DNA of 64,000 bases from Neisseria zoodegmatis (GCF_900187305.1 NZ_LT906434.1:2170001-2234000), one strand, 5' to 3'. Shown: positions 49,877 through 59,636, counted from the stretch's first letter. Notes: generated by a model not told the origin, from the sequence alone. Translations and numbers: made by a program.

Positions 49877-50020
49877 ACAAACGTTTCCCCCACATCTTTA
49901 ACACACCATGCCTGCCTGAATCTATTTTCAAGCAGGCATGGTTTCTTTTCAGCAACTTGTCTTGCCAATCGAACGAAATCCCCACACAATCATCAGGCCG
50001 TCTGAAAACAGGAAGCCGCC

Positions 50021-50344
50021 ATGAACAAGCACAATATCTTCCACCCGCTGCCCGAACGCACCGATATAGAAACCTTTGAAGACATCTTGCGCACGCCTAA
50101 TATCCGCATCGAGCGCATCGTTTCACACGGACAATCCTCTCCCGAAGAAGGTTGGTACGACCAAGACGAAGCCGAATGGGTAATTTTATTGCAAGGCAAC
50201 GCTGTGCTAGGTTTTGAAAACGGTAAAGAAATCAGCCTGCAAGCCGGGGATTATGTGCATATTCCGGCGTATTGTAAGCATAGGGTGATGATGACGGATC
50301 AAGAGAAAGCAACAGTTTGGTTGGCGGTGTTTTACTGTAATTGA
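50021..50344 (+). CDS. Cupin-domain protein
   Basis: 107-residue single-domain cupin. RIVSHGQSSPEEGWYDQDEAEWVILLQGNAVLGF carries motif 1 with one His replaced, and LQAGDYVHIPAYCKHRV is motif 2. Metal-dependent sugar or acid binding is possible but unknown. The ATG is 11 bases after AGGAAG, itself just after a DUS. It ends at a perfect DUS palindrome. Confidence 0.85.
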   Translation: MNKHNIFHPLPERTDIETFEDILRTPNIRIERIVSHGQSSPEEGWYDQDEAEWVILLQGNAVLGFENGKEISLQAGDYVHIPAYCKHRVMMTDQEKATVWLAVFYCN

Positions 50345-50350
50345 CGTATA

Positions 50351-50396
50351 AAAAATTCAGACGGCCTCGAATCCCTTCGAGGCCGTCTGAATTTTT
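50351..50396. terminator. Perfect DUS palindrome between cupin gene and acnD
   Basis: 21 bp perfect arms starting AAAAATTCAGACGGCCTCGA and a loop of four bases, flanked by A- and T-runs. It should end transcription from both converging genes. Confidence 0.92.
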
Positions 50397-50426
50397 CCAG
50401 CTTAAATATTCAAACTACTCAAATAC

Positions 50427-53033
50427 TCAAGCCGCGTTACCTTCCAAGAAGTCTTGCGCGAAGCGTTGCAGCACGCCGCCGGCTTCGTAGATCAGCACTT
50501 CTTCGGCGGTGTCCAAACGGCAGGTTACGGGCACTTCAACCGTTTCGCCGTTTTTGCGGTGGATAACCAGCGTTAAGTCGCAGCGCGGTTCGCGTTTGCC
50601 GATAACGTCGTAGGTTTCGGTGCCGTCGAGTTCTAAGGTGTGGCGGTTAACGCCTTCTTTGAATTGCAACGGCAGCACGCCCATGCCGATGAGGTTGGTG
50701 CGGTGGATGCGCTCGAAACCTTCGGCCACAATGGCTTCCACGCCGGCGAGGCGCACGCCTTTGGCGGCCCAGTCGCGGCTGGAGCCTTGGCCGTAGTCGG
50801 CGCCGGCCACGATAATCAGCGGCTGTTTGCGGTTCATATAGGTTTCAATCGCTTCCCACATGCGCATCACTTGGCCTTCGGGCTCTACGCGGGCGAGCGA
50901 ACCTTGTTTGGTGGTGCCGTCTTCGTTTTTCACCATTTCGTTGAAGAGTTTGGGGTTGGCGAAGGTGGCGCGTTGGGCGGTCAAGTGGTCGCCGCGGTGG
51001 GTGGCATAAGAGTTGAAGTCCTCTTCGGGCAGGCCCATTTTGGCGAGGTATTCGCCTGCCGCGCTGGTCGGCAGAATGGCGTTGGAGGGCGACAAATGGT
51101 CGGTGGTAATGTTGTCGGGCAGAATCGCCAGCGGGCGCATGCCTTTTAAGGTGCGCTCGCCTGCCAACGCGCCTTCCCAGTATGGCGGACGGCGGATGTA
51201 GGTGGACATGGGGCGCCAGTCGTACAGCGGGCTTTCGGCTTTTTCGGCGGCTCCGGTGTCGAACATGGGGATGTACACGTCGCGGAACTGCTGCGGTTTC
51301 ACATATTCGGCTACGATGGCGTCGATTTCCTCGTCGGTCGGCCAAATGTCTTTCAGGCGGATTTCTTTGCCGTCTGAAACGCCCAATACGTCGTTTTCAA
51401 TGTCGAAACGGATGCTGCCTGCAATCGCGTAGGCTACGACCAGCGGCGGCGAAGCTAGGAAGGCTTGTTTGGCGTAGGGGTGGATACGGCCGTCGAAGTT
51501 GCGGTTGCCCGACAATACGGCGGTGGCGTACAAATCGCGGTCGATGATTTCCTGCTGGATTTTCGGATCGAGCGCGCCGGACATGCCGTTACAGGTGGTG
51601 CAGGCAAAGGCCACGATGCCAAAGCCCAGCTTTTCCAGCTCGGGCAGCAAGCCTGATTCTTTCAGATAGATTTCCGCTACTTTGGAGCCGGGTGCGAACG
51701 ACGATTTTACCCACGGTTTGCGGGTTAAACCCAATTCGTTGGCTTTGCGTGCCAGCAGGGCGGCGGCCACGACGTTGCGCGGGTTGGAGGTGTTGGTACA
51801 CGACGTAATCGCCGCGATAATCACGGCACCGTCGGGCATCAGGCCGTCTGAAGGCTCTTCGTAGGGTGCGGCAATGCCTTTTTTGGCCAAATCGGCGGTG
51901 GCTACGCGGGCGTGCGGGTTGGACGGGCCGGCCATGTTGCGGGTAACGGTAGAGAGATCGAAGGTTAATACGCGCGGATATTCGGCTGTTTTGAGCGCAT
52001 CCGCCCACAAGCCTGCGGTTTTGGCATAGTTTTCTACCAGTTTGACCTGTTCGTCGTCGCGGCCGGTCAGTTTCAAATAATCAATGGTTTGTTGGTCGAT
52101 AGCGAACATGGCGGCGGTTGCGCCGTACTCGGGCGTCATGTTGGAAATGGTGGCGCGGTCGCCGATAGAAAGGCTTTCCGCCCCTTCGCCGAAAAATTCG
52201 ACAAATGCGCCGACCACGCGCTCTTTACGCAAAAATTCGGTTAAGGCCAACACGATATCGGTGGCGGTGATGCCGGGTTGGCGTTTGCCGGTGAGTTTAA
52301 CGCCTACAATATCGGGCAGGCGCATCATCGAAGCGCGGCCGAGCATCACGGTTTCGGCTTCCAAGCCGCCCACGCCTACGGAAATCACGCCCAGTGCGTC
52401 CACATGCGGCGTGTGGCTGTCGGTGCCGACGCAGGTATCGGGGAAGGCCACGCCGTCTTTTACCTGAATCACGGGCGACATTTTTTCCAAGTTGATTTGG
52501 TGCATGATGCCGTTGCCCGCGGGAATCACATCCACATTTTCAAAAGCGGTTTTCGTCCAGTTGATAAAGTGGAAGCGGTCTTCGTTGCGGCGGTCTTCGA
52601 TGGCACGGTTTTTGGCAAACGCATCGGGATCATAGCCGCCGCATTCCACGGCAAGCGAGTGGTCGACAATCAGCTGGGTTTGCACCACGGGGTTGACTTT
52701 GGAAGGATCGCCGCCTTTTTCGGCAATCGCATCACGCAAACCGGCCAAATCCACCAGCGCGGTTTGCCCCAAAATATCGTGGCACACTACGCGCGCGGGG
52801 AACCACGGAAAGTCGATTTCCTGCTTGCGCTCAATCAGTTGACGCAACCAGCTTTGCAGCGTGGGCAAGTCGACATTATCGGCGCGGTTGACCAAGTTTT
52901 CGGCCAAAATGCGCGAGGTGTACGGCAGCGTATCGTAAGAGCCGGGTTGGATATCTTCACACGCCGCGCGGGCATCGTAGTATTCCAAATCGGAATCGGG
53001 TAGGGGTTTGCGGTAGATTTGGTTGGTTTTCAT
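50427..53033 (-). CDS. acnD: Fe/S-dependent 2-methylisocitrate dehydratase AcnD
   Basis: Aconitase-family enzyme of the methylcitrate cycle (868 residues from ATG 53033 with AAGGAC upstream). It dehydrates 2-methylcitrate. The 4Fe-4S Cys residues lie in ITSCTNTSNP and FACTTCNG. The swivel domain has GADYGQGSSRDWAAKG. The N-terminal DARAACEDIQPGSYDTLPYTSR and length mark the AcnD branch rather than AcnA. The usual partner prpF is not nearby. prpC and prpB lie upstream on the same strand. Two DUS lie inside. Confidence 0.9.
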   Translation of the reverse strand: MKTNQIYRKPLPDSDLEYYDARAACEDIQPGSYDTLPYTSRILAENLVNRADNVDLPTLQSWLRQLIERKQEIDFPWFPARVVCHDILGQTALVDLAGLRDAIAEKGGDPSKVNPVVQTQLIVDHSLAVECGGYDPDAFAKNRAIEDRRNEDRFHFINWTKTAFENVDVIPAGNGIMHQINLEKMSPVIQVKDGVAFPDTCVGTDSHTPHVDALGVISVGVGGLEAETVMLGRASMMRLPDIVGVKLTGKRQPGITATDIVLALTEFLRKERVVGAFVEFFGEGAESLSIGDRATISNMTPEYGATAAMFAIDQQTIDYLKLTGRDDEQVKLVENYAKTAGLWADALKTAEYPRVLTFDLSTVTRNMAGPSNPHARVATADLAKKGIAAPYEEPSDGLMPDGAVIIAAITSCTNTSNPRNVVAAALLARKANELGLTRKPWVKSSFAPGSKVAEIYLKESGLLPELEKLGFGIVAFACTTCNGMSGALDPKIQQEIIDRDLYATAVLSGNRNFDGRIHPYAKQAFLASPPLVVAYAIAGSIRFDIENDVLGVSDGKEIRLKDIWPTDEEIDAIVAEYVKPQQFRDVYIPMFDTGAAEKAESPLYDWRPMSTYIRRPPYWEGALAGERTLKGMRPLAILPDNITTDHLSPSNAILPTSAAGEYLAKMGLPEEDFNSYATHRGDHLTAQRATFANPKLFNEMVKNEDGTTKQGSLARVEPEGQVMRMWEAIETYMNRKQPLIIVAGADYGQGSSRDWAAKGVRLAGVEAIVAEGFERIHRTNLIGMGVLPLQFKEGVNRHTLELDGTETYDVIGKREPRCDLTLVIHRKNGETVEVPVTCRLDTAEEVLIYEAGGVLQRFAQDFLEGNAA

Positions 53034-53075
53034 GGTTAAGTCCTTTTTCAATGTTTTTCTTTTAGTGTGTTTTTT

Positions 53076-53099
53076 CAGACGGCATCAGGCCGTCTGAAA
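53076..53099 (-). terminator. Short DUS inverted pair upstream of acnD
   Basis: TTCAGACGGCATCAGGCCGTCTGAA: one arm carries AT and the other AG at the ends, with almost no loop. It may end the eamA transcript before acnD. Confidence 0.55.
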
Positions 53100-53179
53100 G
53101 CCGATAATCATGATTGATAACCGATTGATTCGATATTGGTATGCCTGCCTGAAAGCTTTTTCAGACGACCATATATTAT

Positions 53180-54061
53180 TTACATATCAGGCACTGCCCT
53201 GCGCCATTTGCTGCCGAAAATATGCAGCGTCAGGCCGGCCATCACCACAACAATGCCCAGCCAATGCCATGCTGCCAAGCGTTCATTTAAAACCAGATAG
53301 CCTGCCAGCAAAGCAATCACCGGCACCAATAAAGCAAACGGCGTTACCCTGCCGGCCGGATGCTTGGCCAGCAACGCGCCCCAGCCGGTATAGCCGACCA
53401 AGCTCGCCACATAAGCCAAAAACAGAATGCCGACAATGCCTTTCCAAGTCAGGTTGGACACATGTTGTGCCAAACCGTCGGCGCCGTACAGCATCAGCGA
53501 AGCCAGCGTAAATGCGCAAAATGCCGGAATGCCGCCCCATACAACCAGCGACAAAGCGTTCACAGAGCCGATACGTTTCACAATAATATTACCGCATGCC
53601 CAAGAAGCCGCCGCACCGAACACCGGCAGCATGGCCGTAATCGGCAAGTTGCCTTGATAATGGCCGATACCGATAAAAACCAGCCCGACCGCGGCGGTAA
53701 ACATGCCCAGCAAATGATGCGCCAGCACCGGCTCGCGCAGCACGATTCCGGCAATCAACACGGTAAAAAACACCTGCACTTGCAGCATTAACGCCGCCAA
53801 GCCGGTAGGCAGCCCCCAATCCAAAGCGGTAAACATCAGGGCGAATTGGCCGAAGCTGATGGTTAAACCGTAGGCCGCCAACAAATGCCACGGCACGGGC
53901 GGGCGTTTGAGTAAAAATACTGCGGGAAACACCACGCAGAAAAAACGCAGCATACCCAATACCATCGGCGGTATTTCGTTGAGGGCAAACTTCATAAACA
54001 GGAAATTCACGCCCCATATACCAATCACCAGCAATATCAGCAGATAATCTTTCAGGTTCAT
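53180..54061 (-). CDS. eamA: EamA-family DMT exporter
   Basis: Ten-helix inner-membrane drug/metabolite transporter (293 residues from ATG 54061, with AAAGG six bases upstream). It closely resembles E. coli EamA, an exporter of cysteine-pathway metabolites: LLVIGIWGVNFLFMKFAL, YGLTISFGQFALMF and WACGNIIVKRIG. The substrate is inferred. It lies between methylcitrate genes but shows no functional link to them. Confidence 0.85.
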   Translation of the reverse strand: MNLKDYLLILLVIGIWGVNFLFMKFALNEIPPMVLGMLRFFCVVFPAVFLLKRPPVPWHLLAAYGLTISFGQFALMFTALDWGLPTGLAALMLQVQVFFTVLIAGIVLREPVLAHHLLGMFTAAVGLVFIGIGHYQGNLPITAMLPVFGAAASWACGNIIVKRIGSVNALSLVVWGGIPAFCAFTLASLMLYGADGLAQHVSNLTWKGIVGILFLAYVASLVGYTGWGALLAKHPAGRVTPFALLVPVIALLAGYLVLNERLAAWHWLGIVVVMAGLTLHIFGSKWRRAVPDM

Positions 54062-54198
54062 GAACAACCTTTCTTAAGGCGTGTTATCAGCCGGCATTGC
54101 GGCGGCACGTTGAGGGTGCAAACCGCATCTGCTGCGACAACAATGCCCGCATATTGTGCCGGCGGTTCGGTTTGCCGTGCGGCGATACCGGCATGCGG

Positions 54199-54807
54199 CT
54201 AATGCGTTTTCGGCACGCTGAAACGCCATTTCGACAACGGCAGCGGTGCTTGTTCACACTTCTGCATAAACAAAGCGCGCCAACGGTGGGTGGCATCAAA
54301 GGTAAAGGCCGATTCGGTGCCCACGGTCAGGCACAAACCCGATCCGGCCAGCTCGATGCGGCCGTCTGAACGGTGTACGAAATGCTGCAAATGCTGCGAT
54401 TCGAGAAACGGGCTGCGTTCGCCGCATAATCTCGGCATCACCGCCGCACCTGCCAGCACGGTATTGTTGATGCCGGCCACGGTTGCACATACGCCGTAAG
54501 CGGGAAAATGTATCTTGCCGTCTTTTTCCATTACCACGGCTTCGTCTTGATATAAGCCGGGTTTGCAGTTGTGTGCGGTCATCGGCATATCGAAGCGGAT
54601 ATGCTGCCCCGAACCCAAAATGTCCAAACAATAGCCGTCTTGCGGGCGGTCGAGATTGTCGGCCAGCCGTAAATGCCCGATTTGTCCGGGTGCGGCGGCA
54701 GGCTGGCCGGGCGCGGCATTTCCGGTTTCGGAGCAGGCGGCTAGGGCAATACAGGCCGTCACGCCGGCTAAAGTGTTCAAACAGTTGTTGAATTTAATCG
54801 TTTCCAT
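54199..54807 (-). CDS. Lipoprotein with ricin-B-like repeats
   Basis: About 202 residues from ATG 54807. The signal peptide ends CIALAAC (lipobox Cys). The mature part has repeated blocks with Cys pairs and Gln/Trp-type ends: DGYCLDILGSG, HFPAYGVCATVAG, ELAGSGLCLTVG and FMQKCEQ...WRF. This is the pattern of a ricin-type beta-trefoil carbohydrate-binding domain. It may bind glycans at the cell surface; ligand unknown. A DUS lies inside near 54360. Confidence 0.65.
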   Translation of the reverse strand: METIKFNNCLNTLAGVTACIALAACSETGNAAPGQPAAAPGQIGHLRLADNLDRPQDGYCLDILGSGQHIRFDMPMTAHNCKPGLYQDEAVVMEKDGKIHFPAYGVCATVAGINNTVLAGAAVMPRLCGERSPFLESQHLQHFVHRSDGRIELAGSGLCLTVGTESAFTFDATHRWRALFMQKCEQAPLPLSKWRFSVPKTH

Positions 54808-54948
54808 GCGGTGTCGTACTCTTTCGTTTGTCAAGCAGTACCGGCATTATATTGGGTTTTTGGGGGAAAGTTTTTCAGACGGCCTTATGCCTGTCTGAAC
54901 CATCAAAAAAGGTACGGTAGGCTTGCGCCGGCCGTACCTTGATTCGGT

Positions 54949-56103
54949 TTAGCGTTCTTCCATCGGCACGAAAGCCAAATCATCGGGGCCGGTGTAGTTC
55001 GCGCTCGGGCGGATGATTTTGCCGTCTTGGCGTTGCTCGAGCACATGGGCAGACCAGCCGGTGGTGCGCGAAATCACAAACAGCGGCGTGAACATGGCGG
55101 TGGGCACGCCCAGTTTTTGATAGGAAACGGCAGAGAACCAATCTAAGTTCGGGAACATTTTTTTCTCGTTCCACATCAGGGTTTCCAAACGCTCGGCAAC
55201 GTCGAACAAACGCATATCGCCCGCTTCTTCGCTCAATTCGCGCGCCACTTCTTTAATCACGACGTTGCGCGGGTCGGACACGGTATAAACGGGGTGGCCG
55301 AAACCGATAACGATTTCTTTGCGGCCGATGCGCTCGCGGATGTCGGCTTCGGCTTCATCGGCATTGCGGTAGCGTTTTTGAATGTCGTAAGCCACTTCGT
55401 TGGCACCGCCGTGTTTCGGGCCTTTCAATGCGCCGATGGCACCTGTGATGCAGGAATAAATGTCGGAGCCTGTGCCGGCAATCACGCGCGAAGTGAAGGT
55501 GGACGCATTGAATTCATGCTCCGCATACAGAATCAGCGAAATGTGCATGGCTTTGATTTGCGACTTGGTGGGACGCTTGCCGTGCAGCATGTGCAGGAAA
55601 TGACCGCCGATGCTGTCTTCTTTGCTTTCAACCTTAATGCGCTTGCCGTTGTGCGAGTATTGATACCAGTAAAGCAGCATGCTGCCGAGGCAGGCGATCA
55701 GTTTGTCGGCAATATCGCGTGCTTCGCTGGCCGGTTGGCTTTCGCGTTCGGGATGTACGCAGCCGAGCATAGAAACGCCGGTGCGCAAGACATCCATCGG
55801 GTGGGTGTGCGCGGGCAGGCTTTCCAGCACTTGAATCACGCGGATGGGCAAACCGCGCAGGGACTTGAGTTTTTTCTTATAGGCAGACAGCTCGAATTTG
55901 TTGGGCAGATGGCCGTGAATCAGCAGGTGTGCCACTTCTTCAAATTCGCAGTGTTTGGCCAAATCGAGAATGTCGTAGCCGCGGTAGCTCAAATCGTTGC
56001 CGCTGCGGCCTACGGTACATAAAGCGGTGTTGCCTGCGGGTACGCCTGAAAGGGCAACGGATTTTTTGGGTTTCGGGGCTGCCGGTGTTTTTTCGGTAGT
56101 CAT
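54949..56103 (-). CDS. prpC: 2-methylcitrate synthase
   Basis: Condenses propionyl-CoA and oxaloacetate (384 residues). It has the citrate-synthase-family segments [41 protein letters not shown] and [13 protein letters not shown], with catalytic His and Asp. [21 protein letters not shown] at the start and the [13 protein letters not shown] end are PrpC-type. It lies on the same strand as prpB and acnD. Confidence 0.94.
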   Translation of the reverse strand: MTTEKTPAAPKPKKSVALSGVPAGNTALCTVGRSGNDLSYRGYDILDLAKHCEFEEVAHLLIHGHLPNKFELSAYKKKLKSLRGLPIRVIQVLESLPAHTHPMDVLRTGVSMLGCVHPERESQPASEARDIADKLIACLGSMLLYWYQYSHNGKRIKVESKEDSIGGHFLHMLHGKRPTKSQIKAMHISLILYAEHEFNASTFTSRVIAGTGSDIYSCITGAIGALKGPKHGGANEVAYDIQKRYRNADEAEADIRERIGRKEIVIGFGHPVYTVSDPRNVVIKEVARELSEEAGDMRLFDVAERLETLMWNEKKMFPNLDWFSAVSYQKLGVPTAMFTPLFVISRTTGWSAHVLEQRQDGKIIRPSANYTGPDDLAFVPMEER

Positions 56104-56230
56104 TAGGGGTTCTCCTGTGTAGATTAAATGTTGTTTTCAGACGGCCTGTATGCACGCTCAAGCCTGCTGCCGTCTGAAAACAGGGCTTGCGTTTTTAAAT
56201 AAATACTTGTTGCAAATGCCTGCCGCACAA

Positions 56231-56827
56231 TCAGTAACCGTAGTGTGCCGCAAACAGGTCTACCTCCGGATTGCGCTGCCACACATATTCGGTATGCAGG
56301 GCGGTTTCTTCGGCAAGCGCGGTGCCGTAAGCATCGGCAATAAAGCCCAAAGTCATGTCCATGCCGGCCGACACGCCCGAAGAAGTATAAAACTTGCCGT
56401 CTTTCACCCAGCGGGCAACAGGCTGCCAATCCACTTCGGGCGATACGCTTTTCACCCACTCAAACGCCTTTTTATTGGAAGTGGCGCGAAGAGCATTTAA
56501 ACACCCGGCAGCCGCCAGCAGCGCAGAGCCGGTACACACCGCCAAACAGGTTTGCGCCTGCGCCGCCCATGCTGCTAAAGCGGTTAGAAACGCTTTGTTT
56601 CCAACCAACTGCCGCGTTCCCTGCCCGCCCGGCACCAGTAGAAGGCTGCAAGGCTCAAGCTCAGAAAGCGGGCGGGTTTCAAGCCGAAAGCCCTGCCTGC
56701 TCTTTACCATACCGCCGCTAAAAGAAACATAATGCAGCCGCGCTTCGGGAATACGGTATAAAAACTCAACCGGCCCCATCAAATCGAGCGTTTCGTAATC
56801 TTCAAACAACAGGCAGTAAATATCCAC
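56231..56827 (-). CDS. DJ-1/PfpI-family protein
   Basis: 198-residue single-domain protein. The nucleophile elbow is LAVCTGSALLAAAG with its Cys at about residue 98, and LLVPGGQGTR precedes it. This matches ThiJ/DJ-1/PfpI proteins, closest to isonitrile hydratase and AraC-N-terminal-like types. It starts with GTG 56827 after AAAGG at six bases. It sits between prpB and prpC, and its role there is not known. Confidence 0.88.
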   Translation of the reverse strand: MDIYCLLFEDYETLDLMGPVEFLYRIPEARLHYVSFSGGMVKSRQGFRLETRPLSELEPCSLLLVPGGQGTRQLVGNKAFLTALAAWAAQAQTCLAVCTGSALLAAAGCLNALRATSNKKAFEWVKSVSPEVDWQPVARWVKDGKFYTSSGVSAGMDMTLGFIADAYGTALAEETALHTEYVWQRNPEVDLFAAHYGY

Positions 56828-56896
56828 GGCGAACCTTTCTGCCGGCAGGTGGTTTTGCTGCGGCGTTTTCAGACGGCCTGTTACCGCATTCAGGCT

Positions 56897-57778
56897 TTAA
56901 CTGTTCGAGCTGAACAGCTTATCCAGCTTCTGCTCGAAATCGTGATAGTTGAGATATTCATAAAGCTCGGCACGGGTCTGCATGGTATCGACCACATTGG
57001 CCTGCGTACCGTCGCGCATAATCGCTTCGTACACATTCAGCGCGGCTTTGCTGGCGGCACGGAAAGTAGAAAGCGGATACAGCACCAGCTTCACGCCGTT
57101 TTCTGCCAGCTCTTTTTGCGTATAAAGCGGCGTGGCACCGAATTCGGTAATGTTGGCCAACACCGGCACTTTTACGGCTTCGGCAAACTTTTTATACATA
57201 CCCAGTTCGGTCATCGCTTCGGGGAAAATCATATCGGCGCCGGCTTCTACGCACGCTTGGGCACGCTCAATCGCCGCATCCAAGCCTTCAACGGCCAAAG
57301 CATCGGTGCGCGCCATGATGACGAAGTTTTCGTCTACGCGGGCATCTACCGCCGCTTTGATGCGGTCTACCATTTCGCTTTGCGGCACAATGGCTTTGTT
57401 CGGGCGGTGTCCGCAGCGCTTCTGCGCCACTTGGTCTTCAATATGCACCGCCGCCACGCCCGCACGCTCGAAATTGCGGATGGTACGGGCAATGTTGAAC
57501 GCCCCGCCCCAACCCACATCGATATCCACCAGCAAAGGCGTATCGACATTATCGGTAATGCGGCGCGCATCGATCAGCACGTCTTCCATGGTGGTAATGC
57601 CCAAGTCGGGGATGCCGCAAGAGCAGGCCGCCACGCCGCCACCGGAAAGATAAATCGCTTTGAAACCGCTGTGGGTAGCCAAACGGGCAAAATAAGCATT
57701 GATACAGCCGACTACGGCTAAGGGATTGGATTCTTGAACAGCCTGACGGAACCGCAGGCCGGCAGAGTGAATACTCAT
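56897..57778 (-). CDS. prpB: 2-methylisocitrate lyase
   Basis: Cleaves methylisocitrate to pyruvate and succinate (293 residues), the last step of the methylcitrate cycle. The signature KRCGHRP carries the catalytic Cys, with the Mg site VDIDVGWGG and the N-terminal [15 protein letters not shown]. The ribosome site AAGGAG lies before ATG 57778. It is the first gene of the minus-strand set; a perfect palindrome lies about 80 bases upstream. Confidence 0.95.
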   Translation of the reverse strand: MSIHSAGLRFRQAVQESNPLAVVGCINAYFARLATHSGFKAIYLSGGGVAACSCGIPDLGITTMEDVLIDARRITDNVDTPLLVDIDVGWGGAFNIARTIRNFERAGVAAVHIEDQVAQKRCGHRPNKAIVPQSEMVDRIKAAVDARVDENFVIMARTDALAVEGLDAAIERAQACVEAGADMIFPEAMTELGMYKKFAEAVKVPVLANITEFGATPLYTQKELAENGVKLVLYPLSTFRAASKAALNVYEAIMRDGTQANVVDTMQTRAELYEYLNYHDFEQKLDKLFSSNS

Positions 57779-57859
57779 GTAATGCTCCTTTATTCATTTC
57801 ATGTTTTTCTTGTGTCGTCGAATGTAGTAATTTTTAAAATTACTGTAAAACTGTAAATT

Positions 57860-57890
57860 TTGATGGAATCCATCAAGATTTTTGATGGAT
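57860..57890 (-). promoter_or_regulatory. Candidate operator upstream of prpB
   Basis: Perfect 17 bp palindrome TTGATGGAATCCATCAA (57860-57876), followed six bases later by a third half-site TTGATGGAT. It lies in an AT-rich stretch 82 bases before the prpB ATG. This looks like a binding site for a dimeric regulator, possibly controlling the methylcitrate genes; none is encoded nearby. Confidence 0.55.
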
Positions 57891-58288
57891 AAAACATAAG
57901 TCTTTGCTGTATATGGTTTACCTCCCCGCCAGTGACTTTCTACGGCTTTCGAGAATTTGATAATATATATTTGATCTATTTATCGCTTAATTAAATACTC
58001 TTTAAAATCAAAAAATTTTAAACTGATTATATGAAAATAAATATTTTCAATCCAGAAAAGGATACAAAAAGAGGCCATCTGAAATTTCAGACGGCCTTTG
58101 AAGTGCTCTTACAGATGGGAGTGTCTGCTAAGAGATTCTGAAGAAATAAATAGAGAAGCAAAACAGTTGGGGGCTTTTGCAAAACCACTCCCCAGCATTG
58201 CTGCCCGTGCATCATGATTCCGATGCAGTTCGTGCTTGTATGCGCGCAGTAGTTTGCAAAAACCTCGATATCCGACTTTATTTTTATT
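57891..58288. other. Intergenic region upstream of prpB
   Basis: AT-rich region. It holds a DUS-type inverted pair (58071-58098; one arm reads GAGGCCATCTGAAA, a C/A-variant core). A segment with two TTTGCAAAA cores (58172-58265) recalls degraded ends of the 28.7 kb MITE. No ORF recognised. Confidence 0.45.
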
Positions 58289-58957
58289 TTACGAAACTTT
58301 TTCCATCAATCGGCTAGGGCCTGCCTCAATCGCAGCAGCCAACTCGTTAGAAGAAGCAACTACCGTAATACCTGCTTGGCGCAAGGCATAAACAGCCTTC
58401 AAGGCACCTTCTGGCGTGTAACCGCTGCAAGCAGCGAGATTGACGATGATGTGCCAATTATCGTTATACCACCCCAAGTGGGCAGCCGTTTCCAGTACGG
58501 CTTGCTCCATCGCCAAACCGCCGATAATAATGGTGTGGGTATTTTGTGCATGCAGCCATTCGATCAAGCCTGTGCTGCGGGTTTCTTTCGTATCGTGGAA
58601 GCAGGCACTGGCAGATTCGTCGCCCTCCACTTCTACGGCATGATCATAATCCGCAGGATTAGGCAAACCTTTCAACAAATGGGCACCGCGGCAAGACTCG
58701 GCACGGATGGCAAATTGGCTTTCGCGGCTGAAAGTAAAAATGTTGTGCATTTTATTTTCTGCGCCGCCGCACAAACTGGCACACAAAGTTTTTTTATTAT
58801 TTGAGACGTTTTCAACTAATAAGCGCTTTTGGGCAAAACGAGCCTGACGATTCAACTCCGGCACAATGTTTTCCGGCTGATGGACACATTGTTGATCATT
58901 TGCCGCAAAGCAAGAAAAACGGCATTGAGGTTGTAGATCAATAGCAATAATGGTCAT
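58289..58957 (-). CDS. Isochorismatase/nicotinamidase-fold protein lacking the catalytic Cys
   Basis: 222-residue protein. It starts MTIIAIDLQPQ with the conserved Asp, and has HTIIIGGLAMEQAVLETAAHLGW where active enzymes carry a Cys in the GLATDYCV-type motif; here the position reads EQAV. HIIVNLAACSG follows. The fold is kept, so it may be a binding or regulatory protein, or use another nucleophile. It is unusually Cys-rich in the middle (CASLCGG). No neighbour explains its role. Confidence 0.75.
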   Translation of the reverse strand: MTIIAIDLQPQCRFSCFAANDQQCVHQPENIVPELNRQARFAQKRLLVENVSNNKKTLCASLCGGAENKMHNIFTFSRESQFAIRAESCRGAHLLKGLPNPADYDHAVEVEGDESASACFHDTKETRSTGLIEWLHAQNTHTIIIGGLAMEQAVLETAAHLGWYNDNWHIIVNLAACSGYTPEGALKAVYALRQAGITVVASSNELAAAIEAGPSRLMEKVS

Positions 58958-59493
58958 GGTGTTTGCCCCTTAATGTGGTTCCGAAATAAAATAAACGGAA
59001 CTTTTATTAGATAATTGGTATGTCTTGATGAGCGGTATATTATCAAGACAAACGTATTTTCTCTAGTTATTATTTTAAAACGTATAACCAATTTAATTAG
59101 TATATAACTATCAAAGAACAAAAAAATATACCGGATATTCGGTACTTAAAACGGAACGAGTAAAACAATATATTGATTTATATGAAATATTTAAAAAAGA
59201 CAAATTATTGATATAAACAATTAACATATTAATCAACCTCATCTGTCACAAAGCACATTTTATCCCCACACCTTTCAACATCGACCTAGAATAAAAATTA
59301 CAATTTAAAATCAATATGTAATAAAAAACACCCTGTTATTAAAATGATACAACCAGCAAAATTACGAATAGATGATCGGTATTTTCAAAACATACCCTTC
59401 TGAGGCCATCTGAAAAATACTGTTGCATCTTGCACATCCACTTAACTTCACACTATGGCTAATTGCCGCCATCTAAATTTGCCTGCTCTACCT
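58958..59493. other. AT-rich intergenic region
   Basis: About 540 bases with no gene that I can support. It is very AT-rich, with a variant DUS (GAGGCCATCTGAAAA) near 59402 and direct A/T tracts. The promoter of the isochorismatase-fold gene must be here. Confidence 0.5.
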
Positions 59494-59534
59494 AATAAAA
59501 TAACCGAGACCTTAATCAATAATGGTCTCGGTTA
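59494..59534 (-). terminator. Terminator after ilvC
   Basis: 11 bp perfect stem TAACCGAGACC / GGTCTCGGTTA with a 12-base loop, followed on the minus strand by a T-rich tract. It lies 100 bases past the ilvC stop. Confidence 0.75.
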
Positions 59535-59636
59535 GGTTAGAAGTCGGCTTTTACTACTTCACAAAAAATAGCTGCGCTCCCTGCGGCTAACCAGCAAAGT
59601 GATCAGAGCAAAAGGAACGCAGCATTTCACAGCAAC

